A program made the position numbers and the translations under genes. A stretch of DNA of 64,000 nucleotides from Myxococcaceae bacterium (GTDB taxonomy: Bacteria; Myxococcota_A; Polyangia; Polyangiales; Ga0077539): the NCBI GenBank assembly GCA_004297725.1, contig SCUS01000166.1, positions 62,001 through 126,000 on the forward strand, read 5' to 3'. The notes beneath the pieces were generated by a model, which did no database searches, was not told the DNA's origin, and saw only the letters and a program-made list of their open reading frames with translations. Below, piece after piece: positions 52,025-61,339 of this stretch (position 1 is the first letter of the stretch; each line of letters opens with the position of its first letter).

Positions 52025-53074
52025 ATGCGATGCCCCCAGTGCCAGAGCCGCGTGACGCCCTCGATGCGCCGCTGCCTGCGGTGCGGCGCGGTGCTCCCCA
52101 AGGCGGGCGCGCAGACCATCGAGACGCTCGCCCGGCCCCCGGCCCCCTACGCCTCGGGCGACCGCGTGGTGGGGCGCTACCGCATCCTGGAGTCGCACGG
52201 GTCGGGGCCGCTGGGGACGACCTATCGGGCGCACGATCCGACCGGGCGCACCATGGCGGTGAAGGTGCTGCCCGCGGCGCTCTTCCCGGGAGACACCGAG
52301 CGGCGGGAGTTCGTCGAGCGCTACGGGGCGCTCTGCGGGAGAACGCTCCCCGGCGCGGCGCTCCCGACGGAGGTGGGCGTCGACAACGAGGTGGTCTTCG
52401 TGGCCTCGACCTGGGTGTACGGCGCGTCGCTGCGCTCGATCGTGCGGGCCTACCGCGCGGCCGACCGGCGGCTGGAGCGCGACCAGGTGCTGGGCGTGCT
52501 GCGCGGCGCCTACGAGTGCCTGAAGGCGCTCCACGCCATGACCACCCACGGGGCGGTCTACCCCGAGAACGTCTCGATCACCTCCGACGCCGTGGTGCTG
52601 CTCGACCCGGGGCTCGCCGCCTCGCTGCCGCCCAGGCGCTACGTCGAGCGCGTCGAGCGGGCGCCGGATATCTGGCCCTACATCGCCCCGGAGCTTCGCG
52701 TGGGAAAGCGCGCCAACCCGGGAGCCGACCTCTTCGCCCTCGGGGCCCTCGCCTCGGAGCTGCTCACCGGCGACCCCGCGCGCTCCTCGGCGCCGGACTT
52801 CACCGCGCCCGACCTTGGCACCGCCCTCGAAGCGGCGATGCGCGCCGCGGTCTCGAGCCAGGCGTCGCGGCGGGTGTCCGCGGTGCCCGACCTGCTTTCC
52901 GGGCTCGCGCAGATCGCGGGCGAGGCCTCGCTGCCTCCCTACGCGCCGCTGCCTTCGCCCTCGGAAATGGTCGACGCGCGCACCCGTCGGGTGGTGCTAC
53001 GGGTCCCCGGGACGGGTCGTCCGTCGGCGCCGCGGTCGCCGCGGTCGCCCGGGCGCCAGCGCAAGGTCGGTTGA
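52025..53074 (+). CDS. Zinc-ribbon protein with degenerate Ser/Thr kinase domain
   Basis: 349 residues. An N-terminal zinc ribbon (CPQC near 3-6 and CLRC near 17-20) precedes a kinase-like domain (RYRILESHGSGPLGTTYRAH; Lys kept in TMAVKVLP). The catalytic loop reads THGAVYPENVSI, so HRD is replaced by HGA and the catalytic Asp is missing, although the Asn remains. The DFG region reads VLLDPGLAA. This makes it a pseudokinase or a poorly active kinase, possibly a scaffold. The C-terminus is Pro/Arg-rich. ATG 52025. It is divergent from the PpiC gene and precedes the membrane zinc-ribbon gene by 64 bp. Confidence 0.82.
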   Translation: MRCPQCQSRVTPSMRRCLRCGAVLPKAGAQTIETLARPPAPYASGDRVVGRYRILESHGSGPLGTTYRAHDPTGRTMAVKVLPAALFPGDTERREFVERYGALCGRTLPGAALPTEVGVDNEVVFVASTWVYGASLRSIVRAYRAADRRLERDQVLGVLRGAYECLKALHAMTTHGAVYPENVSITSDAVVLLDPGLAASLPPRRYVERVERAPDIWPYIAPELRVGKRANPGADLFALGALASELLTGDPARSSAPDFTAPDLGTALEAAMRAAVSSQASRRVSAVPDLLSGLAQIAGEASLPPYAPLPSPSEMVDARTRRVVLRVPGTGRPSAPRSPRSPGRQRKVG

Positions 53075-53138
53075 GCGTTCGGCGCGCGGAGTCTGCTAGT
53101 GTCGGGGATGCGTCTCCGAGAGTGCACCTGAGGTTGGT

Positions 53139-54704
53139 TTGAGCGTCGCCAGCGCGTGTCCGCATTGCCAGAAGCCGTTGCCCGATGGGTACATTGGAAA
53201 GGCCTGTCCCCACTGCGGCGGGGTGATCGCGGGCAAGCGGAAGCGCTCGCTGTCGGGCTTCTCCTTCCAGGCGATGCAGCCCGGGTTGACCGTCTCCTCC
53301 CGGCCGCCCCACCCGTCCCGCTCCAGCGTCCCGCCGCGCGAGGCCGCCGAAGACCGATGGGACCTCCCTGCCCAGGGCGCCGAGCCGCCGCGAGAGCGGG
53401 GAGCGGTGCCTCCCGCGGCGCCCACGGGCTTTCCCGCGGTGCCAGCCCCCATGACCGCCCGGGGAATCCGCTCGACCATGGCTGTGGGGATACAGTCCCC
53501 ACGAGACGCCGCCGCGCCCGTCGCCGCGCCCGTCGCGGCGCCAGTGCGCCCTCCCGGCGCCGACCCGTTGCGCTCGACCGCCCTCCTCGACCCCTTCGCC
53601 TGGAACCTCGACCACGCCGCCCCCGCGGAGTCCCCCGCGCCGCGGAGCAGCGTCCTCGACATCCGCACCCTGAAGCAGACCTCCCTCGGGGTCGGCGTAC
53701 GGCCCTCCCCCTTGCCCCAGGCCCCCGAGGTCCCTGCGAGTCCGTCGCCCGCCGCGGCGACCATCCGCACCACGGCGCTCGGCATCGCCCCGGTGCCCGC
53801 GGTCCCGGCGGCGCCTTCGCCCTTCGCGGTGCCCGACGACCTGCCCGAGGCCGACGCGTTCCCGCTGATCCGCAGCACCCAGCCCTCGGGCACCCCGGTG
53901 ACCACCAGGCCTCCGCCCTCCCTCGATCAGGTCGCCGCCATGCAGGACGGCATCGACATCCCTTCGGCCCCGGCCCCGGCCCCGAACTTCGAGCTCGACG
54001 AGCACTCCGCCGACCTCGAGGAGAGCGACCCCCGTCCCTCGCTCCTCCCGGCCTACACGCCCCTGCGCGCGCCCCCCTCGAGGGCCCCCGGGCCGGTCAC
54101 CCCGGTCGGCTGGGGATGGTCCATCGGAGGCGCGGCGCTGGTGCTGTCCGCCGTGATCGCGCTGCGCTCGGCCCCGCTGGCGGTCGCCCTTCGCGCGGCC
54201 GCCGGGGCGGCGTCGCTGCTCATGCTGGCGCGCTTCGGCGGCCTCGCGATGCGGGCGCTGCTGCTCCTTCTGGTCGCCCTCCCGGCGCTGGCCCTGGAGA
54301 CGCTCTCCGTCCCCTCGCTCTCCCGCGCTGGCGCCGCGGTGCTCACCAGCGCGCTGGTGCTGCTGCCCTCCGGCGCGTGGATCTCCCGCGACCGCGCCCT
54401 CGTGCGTCGCGCCCTGCTGCTGGCCGGCGTCGTGCTCACGGTGGCCGCGATCTTGATGCCGGGCGGGGTCGCTCGCCCGTGGTCCTACGGCGCGATGCTG
54501 GCGCTGGTGCTGGCGCTGGTGGCGATGGCGACCCCGGCGCGGTGGGTCTCGGCGGCGCTCACCGCGGCGCTGATGGCCTGGGCCGCGGCCTGCGCTGCGA
54601 GCGCTGGCGGCCCGATGCTCCCCGCGGTCGCGACGGGCCTGGCGACCGCCGCGCTGGTGCTGCTGTGCGGCCGGGCGCTGGCCGCTGTGGTGGAGAGCGA
54701 CTGA
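53139..54704 (+). CDS. Zinc-ribbon membrane protein with repeated Arg-Ser/Thr-Thr motifs
   Basis: 521 residues. TTG 53139 is the start, supported by GAGG 5 bp upstream and by the zinc ribbon that follows directly (CPHC near 7-10 and CPHCGG near 23-28). A long Pro/Ala-rich disordered region (about 35-330) carries recurring short motifs: IRSTMAVGI, RSTALLDPF, IRTLKQTSLGVGV, IRTTALGIAP and IRSTQPSG. The C-terminal 180 residues are strongly hydrophobic, with about six membrane segments (GAALVLSAVIALRSAPLAVA, ALLLLLVALPALALETL, LLLAGVVLTVAAILMPGG, ALVLALVAMATPARW). No family is recognised. The motifs look like possible phosphothreonine sites. Confidence 0.75.
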   Translation: MSVASACPHCQKPLPDGYIGKACPHCGGVIAGKRKRSLSGFSFQAMQPGLTVSSRPPHPSRSSVPPREAAEDRWDLPAQGAEPPRERGAVPPAAPTGFPAVPAPMTARGIRSTMAVGIQSPRDAAAPVAAPVAAPVRPPGADPLRSTALLDPFAWNLDHAAPAESPAPRSSVLDIRTLKQTSLGVGVRPSPLPQAPEVPASPSPAAATIRTTALGIAPVPAVPAAPSPFAVPDDLPEADAFPLIRSTQPSGTPVTTRPPPSLDQVAAMQDGIDIPSAPAPAPNFELDEHSADLEESDPRPSLLPAYTPLRAPPSRAPGPVTPVGWGWSIGGAALVLSAVIALRSAPLAVALRAAAGAASLLMLARFGGLAMRALLLLLVALPALALETLSVPSLSRAGAAVLTSALVLLPSGAWISRDRALVRRALLLAGVVLTVAAILMPGGVARPWSYGAMLALVLALVAMATPARWVSAALTAALMAWAAACAASAGGPMLPAVATGLATAALVLLCGRALAAVVESD

Positions 54705-54708
54705 GGCA

Positions 54709-56370
54709 CTACGCGCCTGCGTCGAGGGTCACGCCCGCCAGGAAGGCCCTGCGCGCGTCCATCTCGTCGTCGGCGTAGAGCCCCTCGGCGTCGGTCAGCG
54801 TCACCGAGCGCGAGCTCCCGCTCCTCGGGTCGCGCAGCTCCAGCGAGAGCACCCCGTCCCGGCCCACGCGCAGGATCACCTCCACCGGCGATCCGTCGGC
54901 CAGGCCCTCGTCGAGCGCCACCTCGAAGCGCCCCAGCGGCGTCGCCTCGGAGAGCGTGGCCCCCTCCAGCACGTCGATGGGCAGCACCCTCGCGCCGCCC
55001 CGCTTGCGAAACACCCGCCGCCCCTCGAAGGGCACCTTCGTCAGCGCCGGGACCAGCACCGCCAGCGCCTCCCGCCGCTCCCCCGGCCTCGCCGGGTCGG
55101 CCTCCCTCGCTCGCACCCCGAGCGCGTCGGGGATCACCCCGTGGTAGTCCGCCGCGGCCTTACCCCCATCGGTAAAACAGCGCTCGGCGTAGAGCGCCGC
55201 CCCGGCCGCCACCGCGCACGCCGGGTTGAGCGGGTCGTCCGCGTCGTCGAAGATCCGCACCGCGCCCGCCCCCCGCAGCGCCCTCAGCCGCGCCTGCACC
55301 GGGTAGAGCCAGCTCGACCCGCCCACGAGCAGCACCTCGTCGAGCCCCGACCACCCGAGACCCGCCCGGGAGAGCGCCTCCTCGGCGCAGTCGACCGCGC
55401 GCTCGGTGAGCTCCTCGGTCCAGCGGGCGAGCTCCCCGAGGGTCACCCGCACCACCGCCGGCGGCAGCGACGCGCCCCCCTCGGTGCGCAGCGCCAGCGT
55501 GCGGGAGGCCACCCTCGCCATGGGGTTGGCGTCGAGCGTCGCGTGCTGGTTGAGCTGTATCTTCACCCCCTCGGCCACCGAGAGCAGCGCCTCCCTCGAC
55601 GCCTCGTCGACCTCGTGGAGCCCGAGGCCCGGAGCGCGCGCGGCGTCTGCGTAGCGCTCCAGCAGGCGCTCGCGCAGCAGCTCGTCCACGCCGAGGCCCC
55701 CGAGCTGCACCCCGTACGAGGCCAGCGCCTCCAGCGTCGGAGCGCCCCCGCCGCCCTCTCGACGGAGGATCGTCACGTCGAGGGTGCCTCCGCCGAAGTC
55801 GAAGACCATGAAGCGCGCTCCCCGGGAGCCGAAGCGCTGCCCCATCCCGTAGGCCCACGCCGCCGCGTCGGGCTCCGGGAGCATCGCCACGGAGGGGAGA
55901 CCGGCCAGCGAGACGGACTGCGCCACCGCGCGTCGCTCCCGGTTGCGAAGCCGCTGAGGGTGCGTGACCACCACGCCGTCGATGGGGGCCAACCCCGGGG
56001 TGCGCTCGACCCACGAGCGCAGCGCGCGCAGCACCAGGGCGCCGATGTCCGTGGAGTAGAGGTCCATCGCCCCGAGCGACCACGGAGGGCCGCCCGCGAC
56101 GGAGTGGGTGACCGCCAGGTGGTTCTTGCTGCCGCGCACCAGGGCCACGCGGGGAGGAGCGCAGCCCAGGGAGGCGCAGCGGTCGCGCCAGGCGATGGGC
56201 GCGCGGCGGCCGACGATCACCGAGGGCTGCGAGGGGTCGCTCCCGTCGAGCAGCACCGTGGAGGCCAGCGTGACGCCGCCGGACTCCAGCGGGATCATCC
56301 TCGCCACGCCGCGGTGAGCGAGCGCCACGGACGCGTAGGTGGTGCCGAGGTCGATGCCGTAGAACGCCAT
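54709..56370 (-). CDS. Hsp70 (DnaK)-like ATPase with diverged C-terminus
   Basis: 553 residues. The ATPase domain (about 1-385) has all three Hsp70 nucleotide motifs: phosphate 1 GIDLGTTYASVA, phosphate 2 MVFDFGGGTLDVTIL and adenosine LLVGGSSWL, plus EPDAAAWAYG. The remaining 170 residues are shorter and more diverged than DnaK's substrate-binding domain, though VPALTKVPFEGRRVF resembles its beginning. No lid or EEVD-like tail is seen. It is therefore a non-canonical Hsp70, not the housekeeping DnaK (no grpE or dnaJ operon here). It shares a 121-bp intergenic region with the divergent giant DnaJ-cysteine-motif protein, which suggests a dedicated partner. Confidence 0.88.
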   Translation of the reverse strand: MAFYGIDLGTTYASVALAHRGVARMIPLESGGVTLASTVLLDGSDPSQPSVIVGRRAPIAWRDRCASLGCAPPRVALVRGSKNHLAVTHSVAGGPPWSLGAMDLYSTDIGALVLRALRSWVERTPGLAPIDGVVVTHPQRLRNRERRAVAQSVSLAGLPSVAMLPEPDAAAWAYGMGQRFGSRGARFMVFDFGGGTLDVTILRREGGGGAPTLEALASYGVQLGGLGVDELLRERLLERYADAARAPGLGLHEVDEASREALLSVAEGVKIQLNQHATLDANPMARVASRTLALRTEGGASLPPAVVRVTLGELARWTEELTERAVDCAEEALSRAGLGWSGLDEVLLVGGSSWLYPVQARLRALRGAGAVRIFDDADDPLNPACAVAAGAALYAERCFTDGGKAAADYHGVIPDALGVRAREADPARPGERREALAVLVPALTKVPFEGRRVFRKRGGARVLPIDVLEGATLSEATPLGRFEVALDEGLADGSPVEVILRVGRDGVLSLELRDPRSGSSRSVTLTDAEGLYADDEMDARRAFLAGVTLDAGA

Positions 56371-56491
56371 TGGGGTGTTTAGGGGGCTTCGTAGCCGCCG
56401 CGGACTCTACGCGCGACCCGCTTTCTGGTGAAACCGCCGCAGGGCGCGCCATGATCGCGAGGAAGGTCCTGGCATTCCCCGGCACGCGCAG
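56371..56491. promoter_or_regulatory. 121-bp divergent promoter region of the Hsp70-like and giant-protein genes
   Basis: The only sequence between the ATGs of the two divergent genes, so both promoters must lie here. Neither strand shows a clear sigma70 or sigma54 box. The region contains GGCACGCGC-type stretches but no perfect inverted repeat. Coregulation of both genes is the main inference. Confidence 0.4.
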
Positions 56492-59400
56492 ATGAGCTCC
56501 GACGACGAGGCCTTCCTGGAGCTGGAGAGCGACGCCCCCGCGGCGCCGGACCCCACGCCGCACCTCCCCGAGGCCCTCGACGACGAGGCCTTCCTGGAGC
56601 TCGACGAGGTCGCCCAGAGCCCCCTCGCTCGGGCCGTTCGCGTGGTCAGCGACGACGACCTGCGCGCCGTGACCGCCCTCGCCGAGGACGACCGCCCCCT
56701 CCTCGACGCCCTCTACCCCGCGCAGCCCGACCTCGCGGCCCGCCCCCCCTCCGCCGCCGCCCTCGCCGAGCGCCTCGCCTTCGTGCGCGCCGCGCTCAAC
56801 CAGGTCACCCGCCGGGGATCGGAGTGGCGAGCCCGCGCGGAGGTCGCCGGGTCGGCCCTCTCCCGTCGCCTCGGGGCCCTCTCCCGCCAGGGCGAGCTCT
56901 CCGCCGCCGCGCTCTCCGAGCTCATGGCCTGGCACGAGCGCGCCCTGGAAGCCCTCATCACCCGAGAGGCCGGCGACGCCCTTGCGCTGTACCCCCCGGA
57001 GCTTCGCCGCCTCGACCAGGAGGCCGCCCGCCGCGGGCTCTCCCCGGACTTCGCCCGCGCCCTCGCCGGGCGCCTCGGGGTCGCGTTACACACCGAGGTA
57101 TCCCTGGCCTGGTCGCCGTGCGACGCGCTGCCCGGCGCGCCCCGCACCCTCGACGCCGCCGCCGGGGCCATCACCGAGAGCGTCGCCCACGCCGTGGTGG
57201 CCCTCCGAGGCGGCGCCCTCTCGGCCTGGCTGCGCGCCAACCGCGGCGACGCGGCGCTCGTCGCGATCGCCCTGGAGTCCGAGGCCCTCGCCCGCGGCCC
57301 CGACACCGACGCGGCGCTCGTCGGCGCCTGGACCCTCGCCTGGGCGATGGGCCGGGAGGGCGTCGCCGTCGACGGGCTCGCGGTCACCTCGCCGGAGCTG
57401 CTCCGCACCCACCTCCGCGCGGGTCGGCTGGACGCCTCCCGGGTGCGCTCTCAGGGCAGGGCGCTGGGCGCGTGGTTTCGCCGCGAGGGCCACGGCGCGG
57501 TGGCGGCGGCGTGCGAGGCCCTGGCGCGCGACGAGGCCCACGCGGAGCAGCGGCTCTCCTGGGCGCTGGGCGAGCCGCTGAGGCTGGCGTCGAAGCCGGT
57601 GGGGGATCCGACGGCGCTGGCGAGGGAGGTGCTGCGACGGCCCGAGGCGCGCGCCGAGGCCCTCGACCGCTGGCGCGACGGAACCCTCCTGGCCTGGATG
57701 GACTCGCTCCCCCGGGCGAAGCGCGATGCCGCCTGGATCGACGAGCTCTCGGCCCCTCGCGCCCACGACTCCGACGAGGGAGCCTTCTGGCGAGGGGTCT
57801 ACCGCCGTGCTCCCCGGGCCTCGCTCCGGGTCTTCGTGGAGGTGGGCGCCTCGACCCGGGCGGTGCGCTTCGAGGGCATCGGCGACCTGCGCTCGACGGC
57901 TCGCGTCGCGGCCGCCTGGGGAGCCCTGCGCGAGGCCCACGTGCGCTCCGAGCTGCACGCCTGGCTGGCCCACTCGGCGCCGGGCCTGGAGCTCGATGCT
58001 CCCCCCTCCACCGCCGACGACGGGGCGCTGCTGCGGCTGCTCTGGTCCCTCGGGGCGACGGGCATGGTGCTCGCCCGCGGGCCCTCCGGGGCGGCCATCG
58101 ACACCCCCGCCGACCTGGTGCTCGCCTGGCGTCGAGGACCGCTCGCCCTGGAGGCCGCGCTCTCCTCGGGCCTGGTGGGCGAGTGGCTCCGTCGCTTCTT
58201 CTCCCAGGACGGCGTCTCGGGGCTGAGCCTCGGCGACGCGATGACCCGCTGGGGCGCGGCCTTCGGCGCAGGCGTGGCGCCCTCGGGCATCGCGGCGCTG
58301 CGGTGCGCGCTGCTCTGCGGGCTCACGGTGATCCCCAGCGACCCGACCGCGAGCGGAGGCGCCGAGGGGAGGGCGCTGGTGGGCTTCGTCGGCATCGATC
58401 CGTCGAGGCGCGACGACGCGGTGTGGGCCGAGCTGCTCGATGCTCCGGGCGACCCGCTGGGGCAGGGGACGGCGCTGCTCTGGGCCGCGAGGCACGCGCC
58501 CGCCCTCGGGGTGCTCACCGCCGCGGGCGAAGGGGCCGCTCGCGAGGCGGTGCGAGAGGCGCTGCTGGCGGCAGGGCGACCGATCCCCTCGGCGCCCCTC
58601 GCGGAGACCCTCGCAGACCAGGCCGCCCAGGCCGAGCGGCGCGCCCGGCAGAGGGCGCTGCTGGAAGAGAGCGAGCGCATCGCGGCGCAGCGGGAGGCCG
58701 CCCGCTCCCAGTTGGAGCGGGAGGCCGCCAGGGTGGCCGCGGAGAGACTCACCGCGCAGCGAGAGGCGGCGAGGGACGCCCTCCGGAGGGAGGTCGACCG
58801 GGAGGTCGCGCGCATCCAGTCGGAGCGCGAGGCGGCGCGTCGATCGCACGAGCGGGCCCTTGCGGCGCTGCAGGCCGAGCGGGCGCTGGCGGAGGCCGAG
58901 CACGCGAGGGCGATGACCGAGCTCTCGCTGTCGAAAGCGCGCTCGACCGGGGAGGCCGCGGCGGTCGACCCGGCGGCGCTCGAGGCGCGCTGGCGAGAGG
59001 CGGCGAGGCTGGCGGCGGAGGAGGAGGTCCAGCGGGCGGTGGCGCGCTCGGAGGCCGAGCTGCGAGAGGCGGCGCTGCGGGCCGCGGAGGGGGCCGCGGC
59101 GGAGGAGGTGCGTCGCGCGGCGCAGATCGTGGCGGCCGAGCGGGCGCGGCGGGAGCGGGCCGAGGCGGAGCTGTCCGCCACGCTGGGCGACCTGCTGGCG
59201 AGGGAGGGCGCGCTGCGCGTCGAGGCGGAGCGCGCGGCGGACGAGGCGACGAGGGTGGCGCTCTCTCTGGCGGAGGGCGAGACGCAGCGGGCCGAGGCCG
59301 AGCAGCGCGCCGAGGAGGCCGCGAGGCGAGCGGAGGCCGCGAGGGCCGAGCGCGTCGCCGCGCAGTGGGCCGAGCAGCAGGCGAGGGCCGAGGAGGAGAT

Positions 59401-61297
59401 CGAGGCGCTGGCGAGGGCCGAGCGGGAGCGCCGCGCGGAGGCGACGCGCCTCGGGCTGGAGGCCGCGAGAGAGCGCCCCGCGGCGGCGGACGAGCCCACG
59501 GTGGACGAGGCCTTCACCGAAGACCCGATCGCCGAGGCCGCGGACGACGTCGGCGAGGAGCTGCTCAGCAGCGACCGCCACGAGGTGGCCTTCGACCGCC
59601 TCGCGGTGGCCTACGAGGGCGTCGACGACGCGGCGCTCTCGGGGCTGAGAGACGCGGTGGACGCCTGGTCGCGGGCCCGGCCGAGGCACCCGCTCTCCTC
59701 GCTCGGGGCGGCGATGGTGGTCGACGCGGTGACGATGATCCCGGCCTTCGAGGCGCACGTGGCGACGCGGCTGGAGTCGCGGGCCATCGAGCGCCGGGTG
59801 GTGACCGGGAGCGACGACCAGGACGCCGTGGCGGTGGGCCCCGAGGCCTCCGCCGCGGGCGAGGACGCCATCGACGCCTGGCTGCTCGACCTCTCCCCCG
59901 TCGACACCTGGGACCGCCTCACCGTCGACGCCCCGCTCTCGCTCCGCCCCCGTCGTGAGCCGTGTCCCCGGTGCGCCGTCGACGCCCCCTCCGGGACTCC
60001 CCCCGGGCGCTTACGCTGCGAGGTATGCGACGCCGTCGGCACGGTGGTCTGCTCCCGCTGCGGCGGCTTCGGCCGCTCCCGCTGCGGCCGCTGCGGCGGC
60101 AACGGCGAGGTGCTCGTCCCCGGCGGCGGAACCCGTCGCTGCCCCGCCTGCGACGGCCGCGGCGACTCGGTCTGCGGCTGCTCCCTCGGCCGCGTGTCGT
60201 GCCGCGCCTGCGATGGGGTCGGCCACTGCCCGTGCCCCACCTGCGGCGCCGACGGCGTCGTCGAGACCCGCCCGTGGGTGTCCCAGTCGGCGCTCGGGGT
60301 GCGCGCCCGCGCGGTGGTCTCCGTGGGCCTTCCCCCGGGCCTCTCCGGGGAGGTGGGCGTCCCCGGCAGCGAGGCCGCCGCGGTGGTGCACCTCGAGGCC
60401 GACGCCATCGACCCCGCCGCCCTGGCGCGCGAGCTCCCCCACGACCACCTGGGCGCCGCGCTCGCCGACCTTCTCTCGGCGGAGACCGCCCGCGCCTCCG
60501 AGGGGCAGCGGGTGACCCGCCAGCAGGTGGTGGTCTGGCGCTACCCCGCGTGGCGGCTGCAGGTCCGGGTGAACGACGAGCCCTTCACGCTCTGGGTGCA
60601 CGGCGCCCGGAGGCGGGTGTGGGCCGAGCGCTCCCCCCTCGACGCCGCCACCGAGTCGGCGGTCGCCGCGGTGCGCGCCCTCATCGCCTCCGACGCCCTC
60701 GACGCCGCCATCGACCGCCTGGTGGCCCTCGCGGAGGAGGACCCGGGCCACGCCTCCGCCCGCGACGCCGCGACGGCGCTTGGCGACGCGGTGCTGGCGA
60801 TGGCCGAGCGGGGCGAGCTCTACGAGGCCCAGCGGCTGGCCGGGCGCGGCGCGGCGGTGCGCTGGCCCGACGCGGTGTCGCGGCTGGTGCAGGCCGAGCG
60901 CGTGGCGGGCCGTCGGCTCCACAAGCGCTCCTCCTGGGCGCTGCTGGAGGACGCCCGCTCGGCGCTCCAGCGAGGGCTCGATGCGCGAGCGCTCGACCTG
61001 CTGGGCGAGCTCCATGTCACCGCTCCCGGCGACGCGGAGGGTGAGTCGCTGGCGGCCGAGCTCGGTCGTCGGCTCGACGCCCAGGCCGTGGCGCTGGTGT
61101 CACGGGGCGCGCTCGACGACGCGGCGGCGCTGCGCTCCCGGGTGGAGTCCTCGGGCCATCCCTCGGTGCGCTCGGCGATGGCCTCCTCGGGGCTCGCCCT
61201 CCAGCGAGCCCGCCGCCGATCGGCGCTCCGCGTGGCGGCGACCGTGGCGGCGGCGCTGGCGCTCCTCGCGCTCCTGGCGCTGGCGCTGATGCGGTGA
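56492..61297 (+). CDS. Giant protein with coiled coil, DnaJ-like zinc finger and C-terminal membrane anchor
   Basis: 1601 residues. The N-terminus repeats DDEAFLEL at positions 4 and 30. A mostly helical region (about 40-700) has no recognised domain. An Ala/Arg/Glu coiled coil spans about 700-1005 (SERIAAQREAARSQLEREAA). A Cys-rich region of about 100 residues (about 1155-1255) resembles DnaJ's zinc finger: CPRC, CEVCDAVGTVVCSRCGGFG, CGRCGGNGE, CPACDGRGD, CRACDGVG and CPTCGADG. A beta-rich C-terminal region follows, then helical repeats and a terminal hydrophobic helix (about 1575-1600). There is no J domain with HPD, so it would not stimulate Hsp70 in the classical way. It is divergent from the Hsp70-like gene. 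Confidence 0.85.
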   Translation: MSSDDEAFLELESDAPAAPDPTPHLPEALDDEAFLELDEVAQSPLARAVRVVSDDDLRAVTALAEDDRPLLDALYPAQPDLAARPPSAAALAERLAFVRAALNQVTRRGSEWRARAEVAGSALSRRLGALSRQGELSAAALSELMAWHERALEALITREAGDALALYPPELRRLDQEAARRGLSPDFARALAGRLGVALHTEVSLAWSPCDALPGAPRTLDAAAGAITESVAHAVVALRGGALSAWLRANRGDAALVAIALESEALARGPDTDAALVGAWTLAWAMGREGVAVDGLAVTSPELLRTHLRAGRLDASRVRSQGRALGAWFRREGHGAVAAACEALARDEAHAEQRLSWALGEPLRLASKPVGDPTALAREVLRRPEARAEALDRWRDGTLLAWMDSLPRAKRDAAWIDELSAPRAHDSDEGAFWRGVYRRAPRASLRVFVEVGASTRAVRFEGIGDLRSTARVAAAWGALREAHVRSELHAWLAHSAPGLELDAPPSTADDGALLRLLWSLGATGMVLARGPSGAAIDTPADLVLAWRRGPLALEAALSSGLVGEWLRRFFSQDGVSGLSLGDAMTRWGAAFGAGVAPSGIAALRCALLCGLTVIPSDPTASGGAEGRALVGFVGIDPSRRDDAVWAELLDAPGDPLGQGTALLWAARHAPALGVLTAAGEGAAREAVREALLAAGRPIPSAPLAETLADQAAQAERRARQRALLEESERIAAQREAARSQLEREAARVAAERLTAQREAARDALRREVDREVARIQSEREAARRSHERALAALQAERALAEAEHARAMTELSLSKARSTGEAAAVDPAALEARWREAARLAAEEEVQRAVARSEAELREAALRAAEGAAAEEVRRAAQIVAAERARRERAEAELSATLGDLLAREGALRVEAERAADEATRVALSLAEGETQRAEAEQRAEEAARRAEAARAERVAAQWAEQQARAEEEIEALARAERERRAEATRLGLEAARERPAAADEPTVDEAFTEDPIAEAADDVGEELLSSDRHEVAFDRLAVAYEGVDDAALSGLRDAVDAWSRARPRHPLSSLGAAMVVDAVTMIPAFEAHVATRLESRAIERRVVTGSDDQDAVAVGPEASAAGEDAIDAWLLDLSPVDTWDRLTVDAPLSLRPRREPCPRCAVDAPSGTPPGRLRCEVCDAVGTVVCSRCGGFGRSRCGRCGGNGEVLVPGGGTRRCPACDGRGDSVCGCSLGRVSCRACDGVGHCPCPTCGADGVVETRPWVSQSALGVRARAVVSVGLPPGLSGEVGVPGSEAAAVVHLEADAIDPAALARELPHDHLGAALADLLSAETARASEGQRVTRQQVVVWRYPAWRLQVRVNDEPFTLWVHGARRRVWAERSPLDAATESAVAAVRALIASDALDAAIDRLVALAEEDPGHASARDAATALGDAVLAMAERGELYEAQRLAGRGAAVRWPDAVSRLVQAERVAGRRLHKRSSWALLEDARSALQRGLDARALDLLGELHVTAPGDAEGESLAAELGRRLDAQAVALVSRGALDDAAALRSRVESSGHPSVRSAMASSGLALQRARRRSALRVAATVAAALALLALLALALMR

Positions 61298-61339
61298 GTG
61301 CTTCCCTCGCGGCGTGGCGGGGGTATAGGCTGCGCGCCC

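Noticed and set aside
54709..56370. Calling the Hsp70-like gene the housekeeping dnaK
   Set aside because: The C-terminal substrate-binding part is short and diverged, no lid is seen, and no grpE or dnaJ gene with an HPD motif is adjacent.
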